Notes under the pieces: generated by a model | Seen by the model: only the letters and a program-made list of their open reading frames with translations | Database searches by the model: none | Told to the model about the DNA's origin: nothing | Position numbers and translations under genes: made by a program | Assembly: GCF_017354945.1 (NCBI RefSeq) | Contig: NZ_CP071503.1 | Span: 1,302,001 to 1,366,000 of the forward strand | Reading direction: 5' to 3' | DNA: 64,000 nucleotides | From: Shewanella avicenniae | GTDB taxonomy: Bacteria; Pseudomonadota; Gammaproteobacteria; Enterobacterales; Shewanellaceae | In this document: one piece after another, positions 39,484 to 49,416 of the stretch | How positions within the stretch are numbered: the stretch's first letter is position 1 | Layout of the letters: each line of letters opens with the position of its first letter

Positions 39484-40434
39484 ATGAGCCGCAATAATAC
39501 CAATGCTTCTTATAAAGAATTCCAAGATTTTTCATCCAACGAATTCGAGGCTATGCAAAATGATAGCCTGGCAGAGATCGTTCAGGATGATCTTCAGAAA
39601 AACCTCGATGCAACTCAGCTATACCTCAGTGAAATAGGTTTTTCACCATTACTCACAGCAGAAGAGGAAGTTTATTTTTCTCGCAAAGCGCTTAAAGGAT
39701 GTGAAAAATCCCGCAATCGCATGATAGAAAGTAACCTTCGTTTAGTGGTCAAAATTTCTCGCCGTTACAATAACCGTGGCTTAGCGTTGCTAGATTTGAT
39801 TGAAGAAGGCAACTTAGGATTGATCCGCGCGGTTGAAAAGTTTGACCCTGAACGTGGCTTCCGTTTCTCGACTTACGCAACGTGGTGGATCCGTCAAACC
39901 ATCGAACGCGCCATCATGAATCAAACACGTACCATTCGTTTGCCAATTCATGTGGTTAAAGAATTAAACGTATACTTGCGTACTGCCCGCGAATTGGCGC
40001 AAAAGCTTGATCATGAACCCACAGCCGAAGAGATTGCAGCAAAGTTAGATCTGCCAAGCGCTGACGTGAGTCGCATGCTGAAGTTGAATGAAAAAATTAC
40101 CTCGGTGGATACCCCTATCGGTGGTGACAATGATAAAGCGTTGCTCGATGTGTTGGCTGACGACGACTTCAATACACCTGACTCGCAAGTGCAAGACGAG
40201 GACATCTCAAAGTCAGTGGTTAAGTGGCTTAACGAGTTAAACTCTAAGCAGCGTGAAGTGTTGGCGCGTCGCTTTGGTTTGTTGGGGTATGAACCCGCAA
40301 CACTTGAAGATGTTGGTGCTGAAATCGGCTTGACACGCGAACGCGTGCGTCAAATTCAAGTCGAAGCCCTGAAGCGTTTACGCGATATGCTGTCTTCACA
40401 AGGTCTGTCTGTCGAAGCCTTGTTCCGTATGTAA
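39484..40434 (+). CDS. rpoS: RNA polymerase sigma factor RpoS
   Basis: 316 residues from ATG 39484 ([14 protein letters not shown]); longer in-frame starts up to 39406 overlap nlpD and lack homology. It has regions 1.2 ([21 protein letters not shown]), 2 ([25 protein letters not shown] in two parts, [15 protein letters not shown]), 3 and 4 ([17 protein letters not shown]). It is the general stress and stationary-phase sigma factor. A bidirectional terminator follows, facing mutS. Confidence 0.97.
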   Translation: MSRNNTNASYKEFQDFSSNEFEAMQNDSLAEIVQDDLQKNLDATQLYLSEIGFSPLLTAEEEVYFSRKALKGCEKSRNRMIESNLRLVVKISRRYNNRGLALLDLIEEGNLGLIRAVEKFDPERGFRFSTYATWWIRQTIERAIMNQTRTIRLPIHVVKELNVYLRTARELAQKLDHEPTAEEIAAKLDLPSADVSRMLKLNEKITSVDTPIGGDNDKALLDVLADDDFNTPDSQVQDEDISKSVVKWLNELNSKQREVLARRFGLLGYEPATLEDVGAEIGLTRERVRQIQVEALKRLRDMLSSQGLSVEALFRM

Positions 40435-40453
40435 CTATGCATTGCATATAGTA

Positions 40454-40479
40454 AAAAGCGCACTGTTTAGTGCGCTTTT
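40454..40479. terminator. Bidirectional terminator rpoS / mutS
   Basis: AAAAGCGCACT (40454-40464) pairs with 40469-40479, with A and T flanks on either side. Confidence 0.88.
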
Positions 40480-40499
40480 CTGTTTTTAGCTCTCGCCAT

Positions 40500-43097
40500 T
40501 TATCGCCCGGAACCCACAAGTGAACTTAGTTGATAGATCAACTCAAGCGCAGCCTTAGGTGTTAGCTCATTTGGATCTATTCGTCGTAATAACTGCTCAA
40601 CTTCTGATGGTGGAGTATCGAGCGCTAATGAGGTTTGTATCGGAGTCACTTGAAGACTCACATCTTTTCCATCATCACGACTTTCAAGTTGCTGTAATTT
40701 CTCTTTTGCGGCACGAATAACCTGTTGTGGTACACCCGCTAATGCTGCGACTTGGAGCCCGTAACTTTTGCTCGCGGCGCCTTCTTGCACCGCATGCATA
40801 AACACAATGGTGTCATCATGCTCTATGGCATCTAGATGAACATTGGTAACTTGTGGCAATAGTTCAGCAAGTTGTGTGAGCTCAAAATAGTGGGTCGCAA
40901 ATAAGGTTAATGCTCCAATCTTTTGCGCTAGATATTCGGCGGCCGACCAAGCAAGTGATAAACCATCATAGGTAGATGTGCCGCGACCAATTTCATCCAT
41001 TAGCACTAAACTGTTTTCTGTAGCGTTATGCAGAATATTGGCGGTTTCGGTCATCTCCACCATAAAGGTTGAGCGGCCGGAGGCTAAATCATCTGACGCA
41101 CCAATCCGAGTAAAAATGCGATCAACTGGGCCGACTACGGCGGACTCAGCTGGAACATAACTACCGATATACGCCATGAGGGTGATCAGTGCAATCTGGC
41201 GCATATAGGTGGATTTACCGCCCATATTGGGGCCGGTGACAATCAACATCCGTCGCTCAGCAGTAAGCAATACCGGATTGGCAATAAAAGGGGATTGGCT
41301 AACCGTTTCTACCACAGGATGGCGACCTTCACTGATCTCTATGCCTGCAGTTTTTACAAGTGTTGGACAATGGTAGTTTAGGCTCTCGGCACGCTCAGCA
41401 AAGTTGCTGAGTACATCGAGTTCTGCTGCCGCAAGCGCAAATTGTTGTAGTTCTGCCAACTTAGGCATTAATAGGTCAAATAATTCATCCCACAGCTGTT
41501 TTTCTAGCGCTAACGCTTTGCCTTGGCTCGACAGCACTTTTTCTTCGTATTCCTTTAGCTCTGGGATGATATAGCGTTCAGTGTTTTTCAGGGTTTGGCG
41601 ACGCTGATAACTTAAAGGTACTAGCACAGATTGGCCGCGAGATACTTCAATAAAGTAGCCGTGTACCTTGTTAAAGCCGACCTTTAAAGTGGCAATGCCA
41701 GTACGTTCTTTTTCACGGATTTCAAGCTGTTGCAGATAGTCGGTTGCACCTTGACTTAGGCTACGCCATTCATCTAGCTCAGCGTGATACCCTTCGCGAA
41801 TAACCCCACCATCACGGATAAGTACGGGTGGATTATCAACAATGGCACTTTGTAACAGCGCTAATTCAGCAGGAAATTCATTTAACGCTCGGTAAAGCTG
41901 CTGCAAATGCTCAGTTTGGCAGGTTGCAAGATATTGGCGTATATCCGGTAACACCTCTAATGCATCCCGCAGACGCGCAAGGTCACGCGGTCGTGCATTT
42001 CTAATCGCTAGCCGCGCAATTATGCGTTCAACATCACCGATAGACTTGAGCAGTTGGTGCAACGGTTCATGGGTAACTTGGTTGAGTACTTCAGTTACCG
42101 CTTGGTGGCGCAAACTCACATGAGTCTGATCGCGCAGCGGCTGGTGAATCCAACGTTGCAGCATACGACTGCCCATCGCTGTCGCTGTACGGTCAAGCAC
42201 TGAAGCGAGGGTGTTCTCTAATCCACCTGACAGATTAACGGTTAGCTCAAGATTGCGCCGGGTAGCAGCATCAAGTACCACAGTGTCACTCGGGCTAAAT
42301 TGCATGAGGCTATTGATATGTGGCAGGGCGGTGCGCTGCGTGTCTTTAACATATTGAATCAAACAGCCAGCAGCTTGCAGTGATAGCCTTGCTGATTCAA
42401 CCCCAAACCCACGCAGATCTTTGGTTCCAAATTGCTCCAGCAACATTTTCGTCGCCGTATCAAAGTCGAACTCCCACTCTGGACGTCGACGAGCGCCTTT
42501 GACATCGGCGATGAGATACTTGTGGGTAAAGTCTTCGCTGTAGAGCAGTTCAGCTGGACGTGTGCGCTGTAATTCAGCTTCAACGGCTTCTAATGATGGC
42601 AATTCAGCGATGACAAACCGGCCGGAGGCAACATCAAGTGTGGCAAATCCAAACCCCTTTTTACCTTCGTAGATTGCCGCTAATAGATTATCGCGTCGCT
42701 CTTGAAGTAAGGCTTCGTCGGTGAGTGTTCCCGGCGTTACTATGCGCACCACTTTGCGTTCAACAGGGCCTTTAGCAAGTGCGGGATCGCCAATCTGTTC
42801 GCAGATAGCAACAGATTCGCCTTGTTGCACTAGTTTTGCCAGATAGTTATCTACCGCATGGTAGGGAATACCTGCCATCGGAATAGGATCACCACCACTT
42901 TTGCCGCGAGCAGTGAGCGAAATTCCTAGTAACTCAGATGCGCGCTTGGCATCGCTATAAAACAGCTCATAGAAGTCGCCCATACGATAAAACAGCAACA
43001 TATCGTTGTGTTCGGCTTTCATCTGCAAATACTGCCGCATCATCGGCGTATGCTTTTCCAAATCCTCTAAATCCGGCGTTTGGCTATGGCTGTTCAT
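40500..43097 (-). CDS. mutS: DNA mismatch repair protein MutS
   Basis: 865 residues. The N-terminal mismatch-recognition motif is FYELFY within MGDFYELFY (Phe-x-Glu). Connector, lever and clamp domains follow. The ABC-type ATPase has Walker [10 protein letters not shown], signature around [10 protein letters not shown] and Walker [13 protein letters not shown]. It binds mismatches and recruits MutL. It is convergent with rpoS and divergent from recA; no cinA/pncC gene lies between mutS and recA. Confidence 0.98.
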   Translation of the reverse strand: MNSHSQTPDLEDLEKHTPMMRQYLQMKAEHNDMLLFYRMGDFYELFYSDAKRASELLGISLTARGKSGGDPIPMAGIPYHAVDNYLAKLVQQGESVAICEQIGDPALAKGPVERKVVRIVTPGTLTDEALLQERRDNLLAAIYEGKKGFGFATLDVASGRFVIAELPSLEAVEAELQRTRPAELLYSEDFTHKYLIADVKGARRRPEWEFDFDTATKMLLEQFGTKDLRGFGVESARLSLQAAGCLIQYVKDTQRTALPHINSLMQFSPSDTVVLDAATRRNLELTVNLSGGLENTLASVLDRTATAMGSRMLQRWIHQPLRDQTHVSLRHQAVTEVLNQVTHEPLHQLLKSIGDVERIIARLAIRNARPRDLARLRDALEVLPDIRQYLATCQTEHLQQLYRALNEFPAELALLQSAIVDNPPVLIRDGGVIREGYHAELDEWRSLSQGATDYLQQLEIREKERTGIATLKVGFNKVHGYFIEVSRGQSVLVPLSYQRRQTLKNTERYIIPELKEYEEKVLSSQGKALALEKQLWDELFDLLMPKLAELQQFALAAAELDVLSNFAERAESLNYHCPTLVKTAGIEISEGRHPVVETVSQSPFIANPVLLTAERRMLIVTGPNMGGKSTYMRQIALITLMAYIGSYVPAESAVVGPVDRIFTRIGASDDLASGRSTFMVEMTETANILHNATENSLVLMDEIGRGTSTYDGLSLAWSAAEYLAQKIGALTLFATHYFELTQLAELLPQVTNVHLDAIEHDDTIVFMHAVQEGAASKSYGLQVAALAGVPQQVIRAAKEKLQQLESRDDGKDVSLQVTPIQTSLALDTPPSEVEQLLRRIDPNELTPKAALELIYQLSSLVGSGR

Positions 43098-43256
43098 ATC
43101 GTCCTTTCGAGTATTGATCGCGTGGGGCTAATCACAAGGTAGCCTGCAATATTAACAGGTCTGACGAAGGCATGAATCGCCATAGAAAAGTTTTTTGCAG
43201 CGAAATATCAGGCACTTTGTTTAACTGGAGAAGAAATAATCCGATCCAGTACTTGA

Positions 43257-43276
43257 TACTGTATGATTGTACAGTA
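43257..43276 (+). promoter_or_regulatory. LexA (SOS) box of recA
   Basis: TACTGTatgattgtACAGTA matches the LexA consensus in both half sites, with CTGT and ACAG eight bases apart, 76 bp upstream of recA. SOS control of recA follows from established LexA biology. Confidence 0.93.
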
Positions 43277-43351
43277 TACTAACCGCAATTAAGTTCATCG
43301 CCAGCGGGAGTCGGTCGTACTCCATCAAGGTTCGAGCACAGAGGGACAGAT

Positions 43352-44419
43352 ATGAAGATCGATGCAAATAAAGAGAAAGCGTTAAATGCCGTATTAGGCC
43401 AGATTGAAAAGCAATTTGGTAAAGGTTCCATCATGAAACTCGGTGAAGACCGTAGTATGGATGTGGCCACTATCTCAACTGGTTCGCTTTCACTTGACGT
43501 TGCTTTGGGTGCAGGTGGTTTACCTCTGGGGCGTATCGTTGAAATTTATGGCCCAGAATCTTCGGGTAAAACCACGTTGACCTTGGAAGTCATTGCCGCC
43601 GCTCAACGTGAAGGTAAAGTCTGTGCCTTTATCGATGCTGAGCACGCTTTGGACCCAATCTACGCACGTAAGTTGGGTGTAGATATCGACAACTTGCTGT
43701 GCTCTCAACCAGATACTGGTGAGCAAGCGTTGGAGATCTGTGATGCGCTTACCCGTAGTGGTGCTGTAGACGTTATCATTGTTGACTCAGTCGCCGCGCT
43801 CACGCCAAAAGCTGAAATTGAAGGTGAAATCGGTGACTCTCATATGGGCTTAGCAGCGCGTATGATGAGCCAAGCAATGCGTAAGCTCGCCGGTAACTTG
43901 AAGCAATCAAATACTTTGCTGATTTTCATTAACCAAATCCGGATGAAGATTGGGGTGATGTTTGGTAACCCAGAAACCACAACGGGTGGTAACGCGCTAA
44001 AGTTCTATGCGTCAGTTCGTTTAGACATCCGTCGCACCGGCTCGATTAAAGAGGGTGATGAGGTTGTTGGTAACGAAACCCGAGTAAAAGTGGTTAAGAA
44101 CAAAGTTGCAGCACCGTTTAAGCAAGCTGAATTCCAAATCCTTTACGGTAAAGGCATTAACCGCGTGGGTGAGTTGGTGGATTTAGGCGTTGCTCATAAA
44201 CTGATTGAAAAAGCGGGTGCTTGGTACAGCTATAAAGGCGATAAGATTGGCCAAGGCCGTGCTAATGCCGGTAAGTTCCTGCAAGAAAATCCTGAAATTG
44301 CAAAAGAAATTGATGTGACATTACGTGAGTTGTTGCTTCATAAAGGTGGCATGCCAGCAAGCGATGACAGTGATAGCAACGATGGCAATGTTGATCTCGA
44401 AACTGGAGAGGTCTTCTGA
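43352..44419 (+). CDS. recA: Recombinase RecA
   Basis: 355 residues. Walker A is GPESSGKTT, Walker [11 protein letters not shown]. The L1/L2 DNA-binding loops are seen in [19 protein letters not shown] and [17 protein letters not shown]. The C-terminus is acidic ([12 protein letters not shown]). It makes the recombination filament and is the LexA co-protease. It has a LexA box upstream and overlaps the proposed start of recX. Confidence 0.98.
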   Translation: MKIDANKEKALNAVLGQIEKQFGKGSIMKLGEDRSMDVATISTGSLSLDVALGAGGLPLGRIVEIYGPESSGKTTLTLEVIAAAQREGKVCAFIDAEHALDPIYARKLGVDIDNLLCSQPDTGEQALEICDALTRSGAVDVIIVDSVAALTPKAEIEGEIGDSHMGLAARMMSQAMRKLAGNLKQSNTLLIFINQIRMKIGVMFGNPETTTGGNALKFYASVRLDIRRTGSIKEGDEVVGNETRVKVVKNKVAAPFKQAEFQILYGKGINRVGELVDLGVAHKLIEKAGAWYSYKGDKIGQGRANAGKFLQENPEIAKEIDVTLRELLLHKGGMPASDDSDSNDGNVDLETGEVF

Positions 44420-44898
44420 GCGAACCGTCAGTAAAATCTGTCGTAGTGAGCCTATTGGCTCGCTGCGACAAGAGTTGTGCAACGCTACGACAGCAATTGC
44501 TTGAAAAGGATTTCGCTGATCACGAAGTTGATGACGCGATTCAATGGGCGCAAGCCTTAGGCTACCTAGATGATAAACGTCTAGCTGAAGCCATCTTGCG
44601 TTCTCAGTTAAACCGACTACATGGGCCTGCCAAGATTGAACAAGCAATGCAGCTCAAAGGCATTAGTAAGTCGCTTGCGAGCGAAGTGCTTACCGCTCAC
44701 GAAATAGACTGGTTTGAGTTGGCGCTTCAGCGAGCAACGAAGAAATTCCCATCTTTAGATTTTTCCGCACTAGATTTCCAACAATCTCAAAAGCAAAAGG
44801 CGAAAGTGATTCGACACTTACTGGGCCAAGGCTTTAATTATGAACAGGCTGGCTACGCGCTTGAAGCAACGCTATCAGCTAACAAACCCGCACTGTGA
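44416..44898 (+). CDS. recX: Regulatory protein RecX (start uncertain: CTG 44416 or GTG 44446)
   Basis: A small helical RecA modulator with three RecX repeats ([36 protein letters not shown]). The conventional start GTG 44446 gives 150 residues but has no ribosome site and truncates the first helix. A CTG at 44416, overlapping the recA stop as CTGA and preceded by GGAGAGG, gives 160 residues ([17 protein letters not shown]). The coupled CTG start is favoured by the ribosome site; CTG starts are rare, so this stays open. Shared SOS control with recA is likely. Confidence 0.85.
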   Translation: MSEPSVKSVVVSLLARCDKSCATLRQQLLEKDFADHEVDDAIQWAQALGYLDDKRLAEAILRSQLNRLHGPAKIEQAMQLKGISKSLASEVLTAHEIDWFELALQRATKKFPSLDFSALDFQQSQKQKAKVIRHLLGQGFNYEQAGYALEATLSANKPAL

Positions 44899-45059
44899 AT
44901 TGAGCTTACATTATTGCGGTTGCAGTTCTGTGTTGACACCTTATTCTGATTGGTATTCTGCCGCTGCCCGCTTATAATGCGGGGCAATCTACATTTGTTG
45001 CTGAAACTCTCAGGTTTCAGCCTTTTATTTTTAGTGCCAACGCAATTCAGGACGATTTC

Positions 45060-47681
45060 ATGTACAAAACCACCGCCGCCGTTAGAAGCGCCTTCCTGGA
45101 GTATTTCAGCAAGCATGGTCATCAAGTTGTTGATAGTAGCTCGCTCGTACCGGGGAATGACCCAACCTTGTTGTTCACCAATGCGGGGATGAACCAGTTT
45201 AAAGATGTATTCCTTGGTATGGACAAACGCAGTTACAACCGTGCGACGACTGCACAGCGTTGTGTTCGTGCTGGTGGTAAGCATAACGATTTGGATAATG
45301 TGGGTTACACGGCACGTCACCATACGTTCTTTGAAATGTTAGGTAACTTCAGTTTCGGTGATTATTTTAAAGAAGATGCCATCAAATTCGCTTGGGGCTT
45401 TTTAACCGAAGTACTGCAACTGCCAAAAGAAAAACTGTGCGTGACTGTGTATCAGAACGATGACGAAGCGTTTGATATTTGGAATAAGCAGATTGGTATT
45501 CCAGCAGAAGACATCATCCGTATTGGCGACAATAAAGGTGCACCTTATGCGTCAGATAACTTCTGGCAGATGGGTGACACAGGTCCTTGCGGTCCATGTA
45601 CTGAGATTTTCTATGATCACGGCGCACATATCTGGGGTGGCCGTCCAGGCACCCCAGAAGAAGACGGTGACCGTTTTATCGAAATTTGGAACATCGTATT
45701 TATGCAGTTCAACCGTCAAGCTGACGGTGAAATGTTACCTCTGCCAAAACCATCCGTGGATACAGGCATGGGGATTGAACGCATTTCGGCAATTATGCAG
45801 GGCGTTCACTCAAACTATGAAATCGATGTATTCAAAACCTTGATTGCAAAAGCTGCTGAAATCATCGGCGTAACTGATTTAGAAGCGAAATCTCTGCGTG
45901 TGATTGCTGACCATATCCGTTCTTGTGCATTCTTAGTGGCTGATGGCGTGATGCCGTCGAACGAAGGCCGTGGTTATGTGCTGCGTCGTATTATTCGTCG
46001 CGCTGTGCGCCATGGTTACAAGTTGGGTGCAACCGAAACCTTCTTCTACAAATTAGTGCCGTCATTGATTGAAGTGATGGGCGATGCAGCCAAAGAACTA
46101 AACGCACTCCAAACTGTTGTCGAAAAGGCGTTGAAAGCCGAGGAAGAGCAGTTTGCTCGCACACTGGAACGTGGTTTGGGCATTCTTGATAGTGCGCTTG
46201 CCGAACTAGATGGCAAGGTGCTCGATGGTGAAACAGCGTTCAAACTTTATGACACTTACGGTTTTCCTGTCGACCTGACCGCTGACGTATGCCGCGAGCG
46301 TGATATTACTGTCGATGAAGCCGGCTTTGATGTGGCAATGGAAGCACAGCGTAAACGCGCGCAAGCAGCTGGCCAATTTGGTGCTGACTATAACGCTGGC
46401 TTAAAAACTGACGCTGATTCAGAATTCTGTGGTTATCAAGCGACTACCGCTGAAGGTAAAGTCGTAGCGATTTTTGTTGATGGCGCCGAAGTAGAAGGTT
46501 TGCTGCCTGATCAGGAAGCGGTTGTCGTGTTGGATAAAACCCCATTCTATGCAGAATCAGGCGGCCAAGTGGGTGACAAAGGCGAACTAACAGCCGGTGA
46601 CAGCCTGTTTGAAGTCGTGGATACCCAAAAATTCGCCGCTGCGATTGGCCATAAAGGTACCTTAAAATCAGGTAGCTTAAAGGTTGGTCAAACCGTAGCC
46701 GCCGTAGTGAATAAAAAGCTACGTCACCGCACCGAACTTAACCACTCAGTGACGCACTTATTGCATGCCGCACTCCGTCAGGTGCTGGGGACCCATGTTG
46801 CTCAGAAAGGCTCATTGGTGCAGCCAGAACGTTTGCGTTTTGACTTCTCGCACTTTGAAGCGGTTAAGCCTGAAGAACTGAAACAAGTTGAAGACTTGGT
46901 AAACACCCAGATCCGTCGTAACCATCAACTGCAAGTGGCAGAGATGGATATTGAACAAGCCAAAGAACAAGGTGCGATGGCACTGTTTGGTGAAAAATAT
47001 GACACCACAGTACGCGTTGTTACCATGGGTGACTTCTCTATCGAGCTGTGTGGCGGTACTCACGTCACCCGCACAGGTGATATCGGTGTGTTCAAGATCG
47101 TATCAGAAGGCGGTATTGCTGCGGGTATTCGTCGTATTGAAGCAGTCACTGGCGCTGCGGCTATGGCATACATAGCCGAACAACAGCAAGAACTGCATGA
47201 CGCAGCGGCGTTGTTGAAGAGTGACGCCCACACCGTTGTTGCTAAACTGAAAGCACAATTGGAGCACAGCAAGCTGTTGGAAAAAGAGATTGCTCAGCTG
47301 AAATCTAAGTTAGCTGCGGCCGCAAGTGCAGACTTAGTGTCTGAAGCGCAAGATATTAGTGGTGTGAAGGTGCTGATCAAGCAACTTGACGGCGTTGATG
47401 CTGGCGCGCTGCGTGGTTTGCAAGATGAAATCAAGCAGAAGTTAGGCTCTGGCATTGTGGTGCTGGGCATTGCTGCTGATGACAAGGTTAACTTGATTGC
47501 TGGTGTGACCAAAGACCTCGTGGGTAAAGTGAAAGCCGGTGAGTTGGTTGCGATGGTTGCTGCGCAGGTGGGCGGTAAAGGCGGTGGTCGTCCCGATATG
47601 GCACAGGCTGGTGGCTCTGAACCTGAAAACCTCCCTGCGGCATTAGCATCTGTCACTGAGTGGTTAGCTGCTAAGTTATAA
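45060..47681 (+). CDS. alaS: Alanyl-tRNA synthetase
   Basis: 873 residues, full length. A class II catalytic domain ([29 protein letters not shown]) is followed by the tRNA recognition domain. The editing domain has [12 protein letters not shown] and the C-x3-H pair in ELCGGTH. A coiled-coil C-Ala domain ends with the glycine-rich [15 protein letters not shown]. It charges tRNA-Ala and clears mischarged Ser/Gly. It is upstream of csrA, as in E. coli. Confidence 0.98.
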   Translation: MYKTTAAVRSAFLEYFSKHGHQVVDSSSLVPGNDPTLLFTNAGMNQFKDVFLGMDKRSYNRATTAQRCVRAGGKHNDLDNVGYTARHHTFFEMLGNFSFGDYFKEDAIKFAWGFLTEVLQLPKEKLCVTVYQNDDEAFDIWNKQIGIPAEDIIRIGDNKGAPYASDNFWQMGDTGPCGPCTEIFYDHGAHIWGGRPGTPEEDGDRFIEIWNIVFMQFNRQADGEMLPLPKPSVDTGMGIERISAIMQGVHSNYEIDVFKTLIAKAAEIIGVTDLEAKSLRVIADHIRSCAFLVADGVMPSNEGRGYVLRRIIRRAVRHGYKLGATETFFYKLVPSLIEVMGDAAKELNALQTVVEKALKAEEEQFARTLERGLGILDSALAELDGKVLDGETAFKLYDTYGFPVDLTADVCRERDITVDEAGFDVAMEAQRKRAQAAGQFGADYNAGLKTDADSEFCGYQATTAEGKVVAIFVDGAEVEGLLPDQEAVVVLDKTPFYAESGGQVGDKGELTAGDSLFEVVDTQKFAAAIGHKGTLKSGSLKVGQTVAAVVNKKLRHRTELNHSVTHLLHAALRQVLGTHVAQKGSLVQPERLRFDFSHFEAVKPEELKQVEDLVNTQIRRNHQLQVAEMDIEQAKEQGAMALFGEKYDTTVRVVTMGDFSIELCGGTHVTRTGDIGVFKIVSEGGIAAGIRRIEAVTGAAAMAYIAEQQQELHDAAALLKSDAHTVVAKLKAQLEHSKLLEKEIAQLKSKLAAAASADLVSEAQDISGVKVLIKQLDGVDAGALRGLQDEIKQKLGSGIVVLGIAADDKVNLIAGVTKDLVGKVKAGELVAMVAAQVGGKGGGRPDMAQAGGSEPENLPAALASVTEWLAAKL

Positions 47682-47698
47682 TCTGTTGAATAATCTTT

Positions 47699-47726
47699 AA
47701 AAGGTCGGCTAAATGCCGACCTTTTT
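47699..47726 (+). terminator. Terminator after alaS
   Basis: AAAAGGTCGGC (47699-47709) with 47715-47725 and a T-run. Confidence 0.9.
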
Positions 47727-48019
47727 GTTTTGTGATGTGGCTAACGCAAGAAGTGCCTAACATGTATTAATAATTCATGAAGTGGTGTTTGGGGAATGTT
47801 AGCTTTTGTGTTAGCGTGGTATTAACAACGAAAAATTGTTCTAACGTGCTTTTTGGGTGGTTTCGCGTTAGAGAATTTTATCGTTTTACTATAAAAAAGT
47901 CTAAAAACTGGGGATTTAGTACTCACGACTATTAATTTGTACTAAGCTCACTTTATAATAATTGCGGTTACAGAGAATTACGCCGTATACAGAATATGGA
48001 AACATAGAGGAGCAATCTA
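47727..48019 (+). promoter_or_regulatory. csrA upstream region
   Basis: An AT-rich interval with TATAAT at 47954-47959 as the likely -10. A 7-bp inverted repeat TTAGTAC / GTACTAA (47916-47922, 47939-47945) sits just upstream, in the position of an activator or repressor site. The leader of about 55 nt ends with GAGGAG before csrA. No GGA-type CsrA self-binding hairpin is obvious apart from the ribosome site itself. Confidence 0.45.
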
Positions 48020-48217
48020 ATGCTGATTTTGACTCGTCGGGTTGGCGAAACACTGATGATTGGTGACGAAGTCACAGTGACAGTGTTGGGAGTAAAAGGA
48101 AACCAGGTACGTATTGGGGTTAACGCGCCAAAAGAAGTGTCTGTACACCGCGAAGAAATTTATCAGCGCATTCAGTCTGAGAAAGGTGGTTCCTCTTCAG
48201 ATGAAGGCAACTACTAA
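48020..48217 (+). CDS. csrA: Carbon storage regulator CsrA
   Basis: A 65-residue RNA-binding homodimer, almost identical to E. coli CsrA over its first 50 residues ([21 protein letters not shown]-contacting R44 in VHREEIY). It represses or stabilises mRNAs by binding GGA loops and is antagonised by Csr sRNAs under BarA/UvrY control. It has a strong GAGGAG ribosome site and a terminator at 48253. Confidence 0.98.
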   Translation: MLILTRRVGETLMIGDEVTVTVLGVKGNQVRIGVNAPKEVSVHREEIYQRIQSEKGGSSSDEGNY

Positions 48218-48252
48218 TAATAGTGCTGAAGTGCAGAATTGATTCATGATTT

Positions 48253-48281
48253 AAAGCGCCAGTCCATTCGACTGGCGCTTT
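48253..48281 (+). terminator. Terminator after csrA
   Basis: AAAGCGCCAGT (48253-48263) with 48271-48281, then TAATTTTT. Confidence 0.85.
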
Positions 48282-48382
48282 AATTTTTGCTGATATTTCA
48301 AGCAAATTGTGCACTAATGCAACCACTTGAAAGGCATGTGATTAAAAACAGGGCAAACTGTTTTACCTTTCCTAAAAAGCGT

Positions 48383-48410
48383 TTGACTTATTTTCTTCAA
48401 ACAGTAATAT
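48383..48410 (+). promoter_or_regulatory. Sigma-70 promoter of the tRNA operon
   Basis: TTGACT (48383-48388), 16 bp, TAATAT (48405-48410), followed by the GC-rich discriminator GTGCGCC typical of stringently controlled stable-RNA promoters. Stringent control is inference. Confidence 0.7.
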
Positions 48411-48427
48411 GTGCGCCAAGAAACGAC

Positions 48428-48519
48428 GGAGAGGTGGCCGAGTGGCCGAAGGCGCTCCCCTGCTAAGGGAGTATGGGCTTTATCTCCCATCGAGGGTTCG
48501 AATCCCTCCTTCTCCGCCA
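48428..48519 (+). tRNA. tRNA-Ser(GCU)
   Basis: 92 nt with CCA encoded. Acceptor GGAGAGG pairs with CTTCTCC. There is a long variable arm as in class II tRNAs, and the anticodon GCT lies in the loop CTGCTAA. The T-arm is GGGTTCGAATCCC. Confidence 0.97.
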
Positions 48520-48543
48520 TTTTCTTAGTGTTTTATATACGAC

Positions 48544-48620
48544 GCGCATGTAGCTCAGCTGGATAGAGTACCTGGCTACGAACCAGGCGGTCGGAGGTTC
48601 GACTCCTTCCATGCGCGCCA
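48544..48620 (+). tRNA. tRNA-Arg(ACG), copy 1
   Basis: 77 nt with CCA. Acceptor GCGCATG / CATGCGC; anticodon ACG in loop CTACGAA between CCTGG and CCAGG. The A34 is expected to be edited to inosine by TadA. Confidence 0.97.
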
Positions 48621-48651
48621 TATAAAAGAACACTATAATTTGAACAGTTAC

Positions 48652-48728
48652 GCGCATGTAGCTCAGCTGGATAGAGTACCTGGCTACGAACCAGGCGGTC
48701 GGAGGTTCGACTCCTTCCATGCGCGCCA
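48652..48728 (+). tRNA. tRNA-Arg(ACG), copy 2
   Basis: 77 nt, identical in sequence to copy 1, with a 31-base spacer after it. Confidence 0.97.
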
Positions 48729-48753
48729 CTTTCAAATAGTAAAATACAGTAAT

Positions 48754-48830
48754 GCGCATGTAGCTCAGCTGGATAGAGTACCTGGCTACGAACCAGGCGG
48801 TCGGAGGTTCGACTCCTTCCATGCGCGCCA
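48754..48830 (+). tRNA. tRNA-Arg(ACG), copy 3
   Basis: 77 nt, identical to copies 1 and 2. Confidence 0.97.
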
Positions 48831-48859
48831 CTGTATTTTATATAATTTTCTGATGATAT

Positions 48860-48936
48860 GCGCATGTAGCTCAGCTGGATAGAGTACCTGGCTACGAACC
48901 AGGCGGTCGGAGGTTCGACTCCTTCCATGCGCGCCA
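48860..48936 (+). tRNA. tRNA-Arg(ACG), copy 4
   Basis: 77 nt, identical to the other copies; only five bases separate it from the second tRNA-Ser. Confidence 0.97.
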
Positions 48937-48941
48937 TTAGC

Positions 48942-49033
48942 GGAGAGGTGGCCGAGTGGCCGAAGGCGCTCCCCTGCTAAGGGAGTATGGGCTTTATCTC
49001 CCATCGAGGGTTCGAATCCCTCCTTCTCCGCCA
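48942..49033 (+). tRNA. tRNA-Ser(GCU), second copy
   Basis: 92 nt, identical to the copy at 48428, and with a similar 3' flank (TTTAGTGTT), indicating a duplication that carried some flanking sequence. No terminator is evident downstream. Confidence 0.97.
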
Positions 49034-49139
49034 TTTCTTTAGTGTTAAAATTCCCATTAAATTTTCAGTATTACCCTCATATCCAACAAACCTGTCAACA
49101 TCAAACACAAGTTATCACTAACGTTTGTGTTGTTGTGCG

Positions 49140-49307
49140 TTATTGCGTGAGCCACAGGGCAATTGCAAGCAGGAGTATCAATAAGCTGCTAATGCCAATA
49201 ATCCAGATAAACCCTTGTTTGCCTTTTGCTAACGGTATGCCGTAAAACCGCAGAAATGCAATCCACAGCAAACAGAGAATGATGGGAACAAATAGCAAAC
49301 GGCCCAT
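49140..49307 (-). CDS. Small two-helix membrane protein, 55 residues
   Basis: An overlooked small frame from ATG 49307 with AAGGA six bases upstream. The protein starts MGRLLFVPIILCLLWIAFLR, forming one membrane helix. A short basic turn (GIPLAKGKQG) leads to a second helix ending in LWLTQ. The ribosome site, two clean hydrophobic helices and the positive-charged loop support a real gene. It lies downstream of the symporter gene on the same strand, past the symporter terminator. I do not recognise the family. Confidence 0.7.
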   Translation of the reverse strand: MGRLLFVPIILCLLWIAFLRFYGIPLAKGKQGFIWIIGISSLLILLLAIALWLTQ

Positions 49308-49366
49308 GAAGCGTCCTTGTAAGTAGTTGCGTTAGCTTGAGTATAAGGTTGCTGTGCAGTGAATAC

Positions 49367-49391
49367 AAAAAGGGCCGCTTTCGCGACCCTT
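49367..49391 (-). terminator. Terminator after the SLC1 symporter gene
   Basis: On the minus strand AAGGGTCGC, loop GAAA, GCGGCCCTT (one G-U pair), then five Ts. Confidence 0.8.
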
Positions 49392-49416
49392 CGTTATCAA
49401 TCGATTAGCTGACTAG

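Noticed and set aside
40500..43351. Missing cinA/pncC between mutS and recA as a deletion
   Set aside because: Absence at this spot is an arrangement seen in other lineages, and no remnant sequence is visible.
48463..49034. Overlapping open frames of 68-134 residues with repeated RMEGVEPPTAWF-like and GRSRTSDRLVRSQ-like segments
   Set aside because: These are translations of the tRNA-Ser and tRNA-Arg genes in other frames, a common annotation artefact, not proteins.
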